Shown here piece by piece: positions 6,757-16,292 of a DNA stretch of 17,752 nucleotides. Position 1 is the first letter of the stretch; the number at the start of each line of letters is the position of its first letter. This DNA comes from Rodentolepis nana (Eukaryota; Platyhelminthes; Cestoda; Cyclophyllidea; Hymenolepididae): NCBI GenBank assembly GCA_900617975.1, contig UZAE01013960.1:1-17752 (forward strand), written 5' to 3'. Under the pieces are notes generated by a model. It searched no databases. It was not told where the DNA came from and saw only the letters and a program-made list of their open reading frames with translations. Made by a program: the position numbers and the translations under genes.

Positions 6757-8252
6757 GTTTGTCTCTGCCTTCTCTCAACACACGTGTGCATTTCTCATGA
6801 GAACTAAGATTCGCCCCCCCCCCCGTAAAGGCTTTGCTTCTAGTGAGCTGTCCAGATTCGAGGTTATATCTCTAATCATGTTTTATAAGCCGCCAAGCAC
6901 GCTGCGACTGGGGAATTGGAAGATAGATGAGGTGACAGTTTCTTCAGCCTGGTACTGAAGCACTTGTTAGTATGTGCATCATTGGGCAGTTATATGGTGA
7001 TGGTGGTGGTCATTTCGATAAGACGGTCCCTTTTTCTCATCAGTTTATTCCCTATTCTTACCTCTTATTGTAATAGAAAATTTGGACAGTTTTTATTGTG
7101 GAAGGTAACTGAGACACGTCAGCGTTGAGTCCGACACATGCTAAAGCGGAGGTGATCGAATGCTACTGAGAGTTAAGTCAAGCTAATAGAAATATAAGAT
7201 TACTATTTTTTATAAACGAATCACTCCCTTGGCAATTTCAGAGACGCTCTGCGACTGCGTTACTCCCTACTGCCCTACTGGTACACCTTGTTTGCGTTGA
7301 GTGAAAGAGATGCATCTCCTCCCATGGCGCCTCTATTTTACCACTTCCCCACCGACGAACGCACATTTGCCATTGATAACGCCTTCATGGTTGGCGATGC
7401 TCTTCTAGTTCATCCGGTTGTTCACGTAGGTGCCCAGTCTGTGGATGTCTATCTTCCCAATGGAGTTTGGTATCTCCAAGATGATTGGACGGTTTGTTCT
7501 TCTTGTGTTCTTTGCTCTTTACTTGAGCTTGTTATCTCATTCATATCTCTTTAATATAGTCTCATATGATGCTCTCTTTGGCTAAACCACTTCAAGTACG
7601 TTATGCAACCGATTGAAGGTGTTGATGCATCTGATATGTTCCGTGCTTCCCCCTCCACCCCGATCCATCCCGATTTGATTACTGTGTGCCTTTCGTCATG
7701 CTCAAATAGCTAACAACTCCAGGAATGCTCAATTGCTCTTATCCTCTTTTTCAGGTCTTTTCCGGAAACCAAGAGATAAATGTGCCAGTGGACCTTAAAA
7801 CGATACCGCTCTTTTATCGTGGGGGTTATATCGTAGCCAGGAAGGGGCGACCACGTCGTTCTTCAGCTATGATGATTTACGATCCATACACTATTGTAAT
7901 CGCTTTGGACGACGCCGATAAACCAACTGCAACAGGCTACCTCTATATGGACGATTACCATTCAACAGATTTGAGCACTGCTCGTCTTTATCGAATGCAA
8001 TACGCCTCTTCCACCTTCAAGTTCACGCGTATTGAAGGTACCAACAACCCAGACACGCCACTGATTGAACGAATTGTCATTATGTCCCCGAAAATGACCA
8101 AACCATCAAGGGTCTATGCTTTCACTCCTGATGGCATGAAGCGGGATATTGAATTCTCTTTCACAAATTCAAATGGATCTAGATCGGCACTTCTGGTCCT
8201 TCGCAAGCCCTTGGTTAAAGCTGAAGATGGTTGGGAATTGCATATTGAATAA
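6545..8252 (+). CDS. GANAB: Neutral alpha-glucosidase AB (ER glucosidase II alpha), last three exons
   Basis: Glucosidase II trims the inner alpha-1,3-linked glucoses from N-glycans in the ER lumen, feeding the calnexin/calreticulin cycle. The alpha subunit is the GH31 catalytic chain and pairs with a beta subunit for ER retention. Exons 6545-6756, 7242-7491 and 7755-8252 join in frame to 319 residues plus TAA. Recognisable blocks in order: GLTFCGADVGGFF and RWYQAAAFHP, FIRSHAH (the substrate-site His) with REPWNF, RYSLLPYWYTLF, GDALLVHPV, VDVYLPNGVWY, IPLFYRGG, RRSSAMMIYDP, YLYMDDYHS, LIERIVIM and ALLVLRKP, ending WELHIE. These follow the C-terminal third of animal GANAB (about 940 residues): the barrel end and two beta domains. 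Both catalytic acids (the WNDMNEP nucleophile and WTGDN acid) belong to missing upstream exons. No lesion is seen. The lysosomal GH31 enzyme fits less well than GANAB. Confidence 0.93.
6757..7241 (+). other. GANAB intron, 485 bp
   Basis: Donor GTTTGT, acceptor CAATTTCAG. It contains a run of about ten C at 6815-6825. Not coding, although one frame stays open into it to 6958. Confidence 0.85.
7242..7491 (+). other. GANAB: GANAB coding exon 2 of 3 in window
   Basis: The first base completes the split Arg codon (AG|A) giving IRDALRLRYSLLPYW. 83 further codons end at DDWT (ACG) before GTTTGT, phase 0. It covers the last barrel helix and the start of the proximal C-terminal beta domain. Confidence 0.92.
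7492..7754 (+). other. GANAB intron, 263 bp
   Basis: Donor GTTTGT, acceptor CTCTTTTTCAG. Stops occur in the continuing frame. Removing it joins DDWT to VFSGNQEINVPV, matching the spacing before IPVFQRGG in relatives. Confidence 0.88.
7755..8252 (+). other. GANAB: GANAB terminal coding exon
   Basis: 165 codons and TAA at 8250-8252. It encodes the end of the proximal and the distal C-terminal beta domains: IPLFYRGGYIVARKG, RRSSAMMIYDP, LIERIVIMSP and ALLVLRKPLVK, ending WELHIE. Confidence 0.93.
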
Positions 8253-8384
8253 GTGTCCATTTCACCGCTACTTTTCACTCTATTACTACTCCTCTTTGAA
8301 CAAAAAAGTCAATTTTGTGAGTACCAAGTCACTTTTTCGCATATACAGTATAAAAGTTTTTGTGTGTGTATTCTGTCTGGTCTA
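8253..8384 (+). other. GANAB 3' UTR start, cut by a gap
   Basis: Sequence after the stop up to the N at 8385. No AATAAA occurs before the gap; a weak TATAAA lies at 8349-8354. The AATAAA at 8526-8531 is beyond the doubtful join and should not be assigned to this gene. Confidence 0.6.
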
Positions 8385-8385
8385 N
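8385..8385. other. Single-N assembly join
   Basis: The right flank is the start of 810-bp repeat copy 2, whose natural left neighbour appears at 4930-4937. Confidence 0.9.
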
Positions 8386-9195
8386 GAGGTGTCTTAGCTA
8401 ATTTCAAATGCAACCTAAACCTAGAGGATTTTGGCATGAAGTTTGCTGAGGTTAAATCAGGACTCACTTGTCACACAAATTTGGTTCGCTAATTATTTAA
8501 GCATCTGTCTGAAAATGGTAACAGAAATAAATATATATCAATAAGCCAGGGTGACGACTTTCCCATATTTTTTTGTCCTCAATAACTACACATACAATTA
8601 CTTCCAATAAAGTAATGGACGATAAGGCAATTCGTATTGAAGGTCAAATCTGTTCTTTCGATTGCTCGTTTAATTCGAAATAACCAAATTGACTTGAGAG
8701 TATCGGAACAAAAGTATATTTATTTATATCAAATGGCAGGCGTTATGATATTTTTCATTATCCCTATAGTTGACTTCAGGCTTCACAGAGGAGAAGGAAA
8801 ATCAAAGTGAAAAAATTCGAGATGGGGGGGAGGGGGTAGGGAAGAGAAGAGTGTTTCAAAGATGTAAAAGAAACAGACACGAAGGTAGAAAAACGGTGAG
8901 GTGAGTACTGTGGAGGGCGTCGAACATGACATACAGTGGGGCCATAGTAGTTTGAAGTCAGAAGTCAACTGCCGGTTAATAGACCTTTTTGCCGTATGAG
9001 TATACGTTGCCCAGGGTGCACCACGTGTAGATACGATTAATTTGCATTTATCTCATTTAATTACAAATTTGCAAATATCACAAACTAATTAATTAAAAAT
9101 AATTTTGCCTAAAACATCTCGCATTCTTTCAGCCAATAGAAAAAGAACATTTAACGTCCGGAAATGATACACTTTGCACATTAATGAAAGGTTAA
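8386..9195 (+). repeat. 810-bp direct repeat, copy 2, starting at an N
   Basis: Second member of the gap-bounded pair (see 4938-5747). It differs only at 8878 and 8880 (C in place of A). Beyond 9195 the sequence continues smoothly into unique AT-rich DNA. Confidence 0.93.
8717..9027 (-). repeat. Family A repeat inside copy 2
   Basis: The same copy as 5269-5579, carried in the duplicated segment. If the duplication is an assembly artefact, the two count as one. Confidence 0.82.
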
Positions 9196-9696
9196 TAAAA
9201 TATATTGTCAATTCTTGTGTTAGTTCTTTAATTCCCAAATGAATTTCTCACTTTGATCACTTGGTTCATTTAATGGGCTGTTAGTAATAGTAGGCTTGGA
9301 TTTCGACAAGAAACTAAGGTAAGTGATATTTGTAAAAATGTTAAAAGAATTGCTTTATGTTTGGATGTTATAGCCTATTAAGCTAAAACTATAGTTTACA
9401 TATTTTGTATCTGGATGCGCGAAAATAAGCTCTATTTCTCAAGTTTGGTGATCCTCTCATAACGGTGAACTCAGCAGAGTTCTCTAGGTATAAATTTGTC
9501 CCAAAAATAAGTCCATTTTAACTCTCGTGTCGGTAACCAAAAAATCATAACGTGAGATGTGTAGTTTATTCATGGAATCTACGGATTGTCAAAATAAAGT
9601 GTCCATTTTAATGCTCTTAAGGAATTTGCTATTAAAGCAAAATTTTTGCATAATTCTCATGCAACTCTCCAAATCTCCATATTTGAGAACATTGTG

Positions 9697-9698
<2 letters not shown>
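9196..9698. other. No gene recognised (0.5 kb)
   Basis: AT-rich. A loose direct repeat built on AAAATAAGTCCATTTTAA occurs near 9503-9522 and 9592-9612. Confidence 0.5.
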
Positions 9699-9732
<34 letters not shown>

Positions 9733-9803
9733 AAATATTCAAATCTCAGCCTTTCTAAAATAAAAGACACCTACCTTTTGCAGAGAATATAAATCGGATT
9801 ACC
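9699..9803 (+). repeat. TA microsatellite plus 75 bp, overlap copy 1
   Basis: 15 TA units (9699-9728) followed by TTTGAAATATTCAAATCTCA and so on to GGATTACC. Identical to 9811-9915 and ending at the N at 9804. Confidence 0.9.
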
Positions 9804-9804
9804 N
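9804..9804. other. Single-N assembly join
   Basis: The same 105 bp sits on both sides, so this looks like an unmerged overlap at a TA microsatellite. Confidence 0.9.
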
Positions 9805-9810
<6 letters not shown>

Positions 9811-9844
<34 letters not shown>

Positions 9845-9915
9845 AAATATTCAAATCTCAGCCTTTCTAAAATAAAAGACACCTACCTTTTGCAGAGAAT
9901 ATAAATCGGATTACC
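9811..9915 (+). repeat. TA microsatellite plus 75 bp, overlap copy 2
   Basis: Preceded by TGTGTG, so the locus may be a compound TG/TA microsatellite. Otherwise identical to 9699-9803. Sequence continues from it normally. Confidence 0.9.
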
Positions 9916-10565
9916 GAAATTCAAAAGAATTGTTGTAATATGTGCGCATTTTAGGCCTATTTCACTAAGATTATTTATTCTTAGTTAGCGAATCAGTGAC
10001 CCTTTATTCACCTCCTCCAGTTCCCTCCAATATTATTATACGCACCAGTGATTAATCAACTTTATACGCAGTTTCACTCTGTCATTTCCGAAGTTCAGTA
10101 GGAAACGCACTTATAAGACTTTGTGTTAGCTAATAACTTATCCTCATTATCGTATTATCTCGACCTAACTAACGCTTTATATGTAGTGGTGACCTGATAC
10201 TCCAGGTAGGCTCATTATGCGTCCTTAGTAAGCGCTGTCAAAACGGTCAAAACGATTTTCAGGCACTCAGGACAGTTAGCTCACTTTCTAAGATCTCACT
10301 TTTCTACTTCATTCACAGGGTTGGACCAAATGCTTGTGATCAACAAAAAAAGCATGAAAACAATAAAACGAAAGTCAAAATATTTAGAGTATTCAAAATT
10401 CAGTTGAAGCAATTTATAATAGGATTCTGTTAATTTTAATTTACGAGATATTTCAAATGATAATTCAATTGTAAAATTTATTTTCCTTTCTCTTCGATTT
10501 ATTTCTTGACTGAAATTTGGGGGATTTTAATAAGCACAATTACTGAGATCACATCTTCCATTTCC
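9916..10565. other. No gene recognised (0.65 kb)
   Basis: No usable open frame or repeat similarity to the rest of the window was seen. Confidence 0.5.
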
Positions 10566-10827
10566 CTTCACAGAGAGAAGGAGGAACATCTAAGGGACAA
10601 AAAGTCGAGAAGGGGAACAGAATAAAGATTCACAGATTTATAGGAGACAGATAGACACAGTGACAGAGAAAATGTAAGAAATGTACTGCGGAAGGGGTCA
10701 AATATGACATACAGTGTGGTCATTGGTAGTTTAAAGCCAGAAGTCAACTGTCGGTTAATTGACTTTTTTGCTGTATGAGTATACGTTGCAAAGGGTGCAC
10801 CACATGGTTAGTCTACCGCACTCCCCA
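10566..10827 (-). repeat. Family A repeat, diverged copy lacking its tail
   Basis: On the minus strand it opens ATGGGGAGTGCGGTAGACTA, includes CCATGTGGTGCACCC, CAGTTGACTTCTGGCTTTAA and TATTTGACCCCTTCCGCAGT, and ends at CTCTGTGAAG. The terminal CTGCCATTTGATATAAATAA is absent. It confirms the outer 5' boundary seen at 3403. Confidence 0.8.
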
Positions 10828-11056
10828 TTGGCTACTAACATAATTTCAGTAGATATTAAATTTTAAATAAACAGTGATGAGTTAAGCAGGTAAAGAAGCG
10901 GAAATGTTCGTAATTTTTGTTTTAAAGAAGAAGGGTAAGGAAAATGAAGAAACTTTCGGCTTCTTCAAATATTTTCAATAAAAATTCCTATGAATTTTCA
11001 AATTTTTATGCCTATTTCGCATTTGTGCCAATTGGTTTCCATTTATTGTCTGAGAA
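10828..11056. other. No feature recognised
   Basis: AT-rich spacer between the family A and family B repeats. Confidence 0.45.
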
Positions 11057-11357
11057 GTGAGTGTGGGGCACGTCATCGCATGCCTACACGCCAGGATTGG
11101 GAGATGCGACCGTACAAACAGTAACCAATCATCAACCTCTGTTTAACCTAATCCGCCATCCTGATCATGAGTAGCTCCCTGCGTGTACACTTTACTTACA
11201 ATAACCCTACGGAATAGACGTGCTCCGTGCTACACGTCTGTTTCCTTTATAGCTGGGCTATAGCTTAGCTGGTTCTGTGAGTCTAGCTGGATGTAGGAGA
11301 ATCTGCCACAGAGATTTCTGAGTCAGTCAGGCTTTACTAGCGTAGCAATCCGTTACA
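11057..11357 (-). repeat. Family B repeat, compact left arm
   Basis: Its reverse complement matches 14078-14715 block by block: GTAACGGATTGCTACGCTAG, AAATCTCTGTGGCAGATTCT, CAGCTAAGCTATAGCCCAGC, AAAGGAAACAGACGTGTAGC, ATCAGGATGGCGGATTAGGT, AACAGAGGTTGATGATTGGT and CTCCCAATCCTGG. Each block occurs once here, so this arm shows the unexpanded order. It contains the palindrome TATAGCTGGGCTATA at 11249-11263. No open frame is present. Confidence 0.88.
11261..11272 (+). promoter_or_regulatory. tRNA-like A box within family B (tentative)
   Basis: TAGCTTAGCTGG fits the Pol III A-box consensus TRGCNNAGYNGG exactly and is preceded by GGGCTA, as in the 5' half of a tRNA. No clear B box (GGTTCGANTCC) follows at the expected spacing; GATTTCTGAGTC near 11311 is a poor match. 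It may be chance. Confidence 0.25.
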
Positions 11358-13917
11358 TGAGGCAAATACTGAAAAGCACTAAAATATAGCATTCGAGCAA
11401 TCTGGAATTAAGCGGTTATTTTACAAAAAGAACAATGAATGTTGATACTTTTCAAATGACGATAGATTTGACTTAAATATTAGTAATGAAAATAACAATG
11501 ACATTGGCCTCATATGCTATTGAGGTCATAACCCTATAAATTTACAATGTGAAGGGGTGGGGAGGGGTAAACTTTCATCTAATCAATTTCTGCCATATCG
11601 TGAAGTTCATGTAATTGGTCGGTCACTTTGTTTAATTTGTCTAGACTGACCTAATGGTAAAAAAGGTTCATATGTTTACATGGAGACTCCAAATTTACAG
11701 TTCTTTCAGAATTGCTGATATATATGCATATATTTAAGGCGAGAAATAGTCTAGACAAAATGATTTCCTAATTTCACACTGTTTTACTTGACCTCATTTT
11801 ACCTCGATCAAGCCAAACCTTTGCATTACTTTGTCAACCCGAATAACTAAACATTACTTTTGAAAAAAATGAAGCATTGCAGTTTATAAATGCAAACAGA
11901 TAAATAAATTAACATGCACTCATAATTCTCAAAACACCACCTTTTTACTAATTTATATGGGGAAATTAATCTAAAATGCAAATATTAGCCTAATGAATGA
12001 AAGAAACGATCCTCTAACTTAAATTGTGAAAAAAAATGATGTAGACGTTTCTGTTGGGACATTGTTAGGCTACTAGTGACAGCTCTCTTAGCGGTATCTT
12101 AGCAGCTGCACTCTGGTATCTTTATGACGATGGAGATAATTAGTGAAACAACATCAGTTGATTGAATGGCGAAAGCTTGTTGAATTATCGTACTCTGTTT
12201 GATAAAACCCTAGATATAAGGGTTTACCATATCGAACGTGGAGTAATAGGGATAGGAGACCAATACATTCTTATTGAAATCTGTTTTCCAAGACATTCTG
12301 TAAGGAAGAGATTGGTTCTCCGCTAAGCAGATCAAGTCTGGTTAGTATGCAAACGCACCCAAATTTTGCTAAGATACCTTAACAATACAGAGCTAACGGG
12401 CGCATCGAACGGAACACTCTTATCTGGGCTGCGTGAATGCCATATGGGCTATTGAATTAGAGTTTAATTATCAAATACTGACTATTGTTTAAATGTTTGG
12501 ATGAGAGGTTTCTCTCTAGTGACCTCATTTGCACTTTAGCGGGGTCAGAATAACTTTGTTTGTCCTCAGAAACTGCCTTTGCTATTTCATTCATTTGGTA
12601 ATCAAACTTCCACCGAATTGACTACGTTGAACAAGCAGCTATCATTAATTCACAACCAAGCTTGCATCCAACGCGATTAGCTGTGTGGATCCCGATTCCC
12701 AATCTACTAGAGTGCCTATGAGATTTCATGGTTTCAGCCAATGTTAGCATTTTTTTACTTCACAGCGCCTTGAAGAATTCCCAAAAAATACTGCTGTGTT
12801 TTCTTGTAAGTACAAGCTACACCACCTTTATGATATCATTTAAACGACTTGGATTCTGCAGTTTTTTGTCAAGAGAATGTAAGTATAGTATTCCTAGAAA
12901 GTTCTTTTTGTTAGATCTTATTATAGTCAGATAAGCAAAGTGTCAATAAGTCAAATATAAAAGCGAATAAGTGAGTCCAAACATGGTCAAATGAAGTTGA
13001 AAGTAGAATTCTCCAACTAAAAACTTGAACTCCAAAAGCTGTGTGCTTTTAGGACTTCTGTTCAGTGTAATTATTGAAAGTTTCGATCACTGGATAGCTG
13101 CTGGAATGAGAGCTCGAAAGTACTTTTGCTCAATGTTACGACAAATCGATAGCGACGTCAAGAAACAGCCTCGGTCCCTGTTTTCAACAACGTAAAGCCA
13201 CACATAAAGGAGTTTGATCAGAATAGGGAAGCCTGAATATGTGTTGAAAATAAAGCAGTGCTCGGAGTAATAAGTAGCAAGGTCGTCTGTTGCCAAATTT
13301 TAGATTCAGTTTTACCTTTTTTAGGAAGAGAGTAGTAATTTGAAAGTCACGTATCAGTACTTCACCTATAACGCTGACAACAAGTTCTTTACAAATCTCT
13401 CTATGAAGTATTCATTTGAAAAAAATAGTATCTGTACATTTTCCTCGAACAGAGATGCAAGGAAATGCCGCGAATCACGTGGACTACATTTCCATATGTG
13501 TTTTACGACCTTATAATCTCGTCTAAACCAATTTGCCTCGATGTTCTATTAGTATTACCACATTGGATTAAACTAAGACCTTAAATAAGTCTTTCAAATG
13601 TTTTCTGGGATAATATGTGCGTCCACAACCTCTCGTAAGAATTTTCAAATCCTTTTCATTCACTGTAATACTGTTGACCTTGAAGTGTTTTCCTCAATGC
13701 TAGTTCGTCTTTGCCTGGGTAGTGATTACGCTGTTAATTAAATTATCCTTGATTCTCGAGAGACATAGTAGTTTCTATTCCAGCAAACTCTATTAAAATT
13801 TTAAGTCCTAGGAGTACTGAAAGCAATGGGATGAAATTGAAAATACGAACAGATCAGAATAGATACATCAAAGGTAATTCACCAGTCGCTATTGTAAGTT
13901 ATGTATATTGTTTTGTA
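11358..13917. other. 2.56 kb between the family B arms, no gene recognised
   Basis: No motif-bearing open frame. A 69-codon minus-strand frame at 13296-13087 and a 68-codon plus-strand frame at 12728-12934 are the longest; neither resembles a protein I know. If the arms are inverted repeats of one foldback-type element, this would be its interior, but no transposase is visible. Confidence 0.5.
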
Positions 13918-13921
13918 GACT

Positions 13922-14110
13922 TGTAGCGGATTGCTCCCTAAGTCTCGAACATGTAGCGGATTGCTACCTTCGTAAAGCCTTGGTTAAAGACTTGTAGCGG
14001 ATTGCTACCTTAGTAAAGCCAGACCGGTTGAGAATTGTAACGGATTGCTACCTTAGTAAAGCCTGACCGGATTGCATTGTAGCGGATTGCTACGCTAGTA
14101 AAGCCTGACC
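13922..14110 (+). repeat. Five hairpin-forming tandem units
   Basis: Units start at 13922, 13952, 13993, 14036 and 14078 (spacing 30, 41, 43 and 42). Each carries GTAGCGGATTGCTAC or a variant, a 5-bp stem with a 5-base loop, usually followed by a CTTAGTAAAGCC-like tail. Confidence 0.85.
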
Positions 14111-14139
14111 GAAGAAATCTCTGTGGCAGATTCTCCTAC

Positions 14140-14490
14140 ATCTAGCTAGACTCCCAGAACAAGCTAAGCTATAGCCTAGCTATAAGGGAAACTCATCTAG
14201 CTAGACTCCCAGAACCAACTAAGCTATAGCCCACATCTAGCTAGACTCCCAGAACCAGCTAAGCTATACCCCAGCTACGCTAGACTCTAGTCTCTATGGC
14301 AGATTCTCCAACATCTAGCTAGACTCCCGAGAAATCTCTGGCAGATTCTCCTACATCTAGCTAGACTCCCGAACTAGCTAAGCTATAGCCCAGCTATAAA
14401 GAAAACAGACGTATAATTCAGCTAAGCTATAGCCCAGCTATAAAGGAAACAGACGTGTTGCTATAGCCCAGCTATAAAGGAAACAGACGT
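14140..14490 (+). repeat. Overlapping tandem duplications of family B middle blocks
   Basis: ATCTAGCTAGACTCCC starts at 14140, 14195, 14235, 14313 and 14355. CTATAGCCCAGCTATAAA starts at 14383, 14427 and 14461. Units differ in what follows them, so the duplications overlapped and were not one regular slippage array. Confidence 0.85.
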
Positions 14491-14580
14491 GTAGCACGGA
14501 ACACGTTTATTCGATACGAGTATTGCGGATAAAGTGCACACGCAGGAAGCTTGAATGATCAGGATGGCGGATTAGGTTAA

Positions 14581-14658
14581 ACAAACAGAGGTTAATGATT
14601 GGTCACTGTTTTTACGGAAACAAACAGAGGTTATTGATTGGTCACTGTTTGTACGGTT
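14581..14658 (+). repeat. 39-bp direct duplication near the outer end of family B
   Basis: ACAAACAGAGGTTA followed by ATGATTGGTCACTG or TTGATTGGTCACTG begins at 14581 and again at 14620. The left arm has one copy, written in reverse at about 11117-11147. Confidence 0.85.
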
Positions 14659-15642
14659 GCACCTCCCAATCCTGGGGTGCAGGCATGCTATGGCGTGTCC
14701 CACATGTTTGCTCACTGCATTAACTCGTTACTAAGACTAAACAATCTAAGAACAGCAAGAGGTACAATTTTAAACAGTATTCAAAAGTGAACAGGAAATT
14801 AAATTTAAAACAAAATTAAAAAAGAAATTCCTTTAATCTAATTCAATAAAATTACAAAAAAATATATAACGTTATTCCAAGAGTGGCAGTTAAACAAGCT
14901 TAAATATTTTGTTTTGTTGCAATATATTTGGAAGACAACCATTTGCATTGTTTGTGATTGCACCCGTATTCGCTTTTCAAACTAAATGTTCGTTGGTGTA
15001 ATTGCAATAAAAAGTAAATGAAACCAGCATAAAAGAAAACAAGAAATTTTTTTCAGCATTGGTTTCCCATTTTAATAAATATCCAGTAATCGTGATAAAA
15101 TGCAGCAAATATTGATACCATGATCAGAATCCTGCAAAACAAAGACACCAGAAATTCATTTGACAACAAAATAGATAAGATAGTGAAAAAAATCAAACCT
15201 CTGACTTAAATGAAACAATAAATTCATATTCAATAATTCCGTTGCGTGAGAAATCCACGCGTATCCTATCGCCAACAATTAGACTCGTCGGGGAATCTTG
15301 TAAGACCCACTTGTCCCCATATGAGCTGCCAGTTTATAAAAGCAATTTTAAAGCAAACTACATGGTATTTACTCTTTCAAGCAATTTGCCACAGCGACAG
15401 TTATAAAGTTGATATTAAACATGGACCGAAATCGAAAAACGGGCCTGAGAATTCGTGGCATCGTTCAATTTGGGCTCGAAAAAAATGAACCGATGTTAAT
15501 GAGAAGTATTTGACTAACTAATTTGATCACATTTGTGATTAGTGATTCAAATTACAGCACACCTATGTGATAACGTTTCAGGAATGTGAAATTTTTGAAG
15601 GTCACTAAAATTTGATGCTAATTTGTTTGGACGTAATTGAAC

Positions 15643-15664
15643 CTGACCTTTTAAAAAAGGTCAG
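15643..15664. repeat. 22-bp perfect inverted repeat
   Basis: CTGACCTTTT and AAAAGGTCAG separated by two bases. No adjacent gene gives it a role. Confidence 0.8.
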
Positions 15665-16275
15665 TTTAAACGCACGACATATGGAACCACTTTCGAGTAC
15701 GCCAAAAGGAACACTGAACTGCATGCATTTAAAGAGGATTAAAATGGTTCCGATTATAGGTAATTTCTTCTGAATTAAGTTCGATTTAAACAAAGGTGAC
15801 TTAAGTTTTTGTTGCACAAAGAAATCATTCAAATTGAGCTAAGGCAAGAATAAACGTGCATGATTAAATTGAGAAAAGGTGAATAGCTCTTTAAGGTTAC
15901 TAAAATGCAAATATTTAGAATGTGACTTTTAATTTCACCATCTTTAGGTTATGGTATGTAAGAATATGCACTTTCAGAAAGACATATAAAGTGAAAATTT
16001 GATGGCTGTGTTCAAAAATAAGACAGTTCAGTCATTTTTTGTCCTCATGGTTTTCCTGCCGTGATGAAAGATAACCATTACGCAAGCAATTTCTTTTTAC
16101 AATTCATAGTGTTAAAATAGACATTTTCGGAGTGAAAACCTTGTTTTATTAAGCTTGATGAGGCTGTAAACATGCTAAAGTAGAGCTCTCAATACGAAGA
16201 TGCCCATAATTAGTATACTAGCCAATACCTACTTATTGTCTCAAATTGCTACTCAAAATATAATTTATGGAGACT

Positions 16276-16292
16276 TGTAACGAATTGTTACA
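16276..16292 (+). repeat. Isolated relative of the family B hairpin unit
   Basis: TGTAACGAATTGTTACA is a 6-bp stem with a 5-base loop. With its flanks (GACT before, CAAATAGT after) it resembles the family B unit GACTTGTAGCGGATTGCTAC. Both members of one stem pair differ together (G-C to A-T). Confidence 0.5.

Larger units (their letters stand above)
13918..14715 (+). repeat. Family B repeat, expanded right arm
   Basis: The same blocks and order as the left arm in opposite orientation, but nearly 800 bp against 301 because most blocks are duplicated: five TGTAGCGGATTGCTACC-type units, five ATCTAGCTAGACTCCC units, three CTATAGCCCAGCTATAAA units and two ACAAACAGAGGTTA units. The outer end (CAATCCTGGGGTGCAGGCAT, then GTGTCCCACATG and CTCAC) matches the outer end of the left arm. 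No obvious target-site duplication flanks the pair. Confidence 0.88.

Noticed and set aside
6569..6781. Minus-strand 70-codon frame opposite the GANAB exon
   Set aside because: Shadow of the coding exon on the other strand with no independent motif.
6443..6958. 171-codon open frame as a single exon
   Set aside because: Only 6545-6756 aligns with GANAB. The flanks are intron sequence behind good acceptor and donor sites.
7030..7065. Minus-strand CTGATGAG..GAAA as a hammerhead ribozyme core
   Set aside because: Stem II would have several mismatches and no closing stem III or cleavage triplet is present. A second CTGATGAG near 6081-6088 has no GAAA at all.
8526..8531. AATAAA as the GANAB poly(A) signal
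   Set aside because: It lies beyond the doubtful join at 8385, inside the duplicated 810-bp unit.
4938..9195. 810-bp direct repeats as LTRs flanking a 2.6-kb element
   Set aside because: There are no TG..CA ends, primer-binding site, gag/pol or target duplication, and both inner edges fall exactly on Ns. An assembly overlap explains it better.
13922..14490. Repeat arrays as a CRISPR locus
   Set aside because: Units overlap and vary in length with no unique spacers of even size, no cas genes, and the context is eukaryotic with introns.
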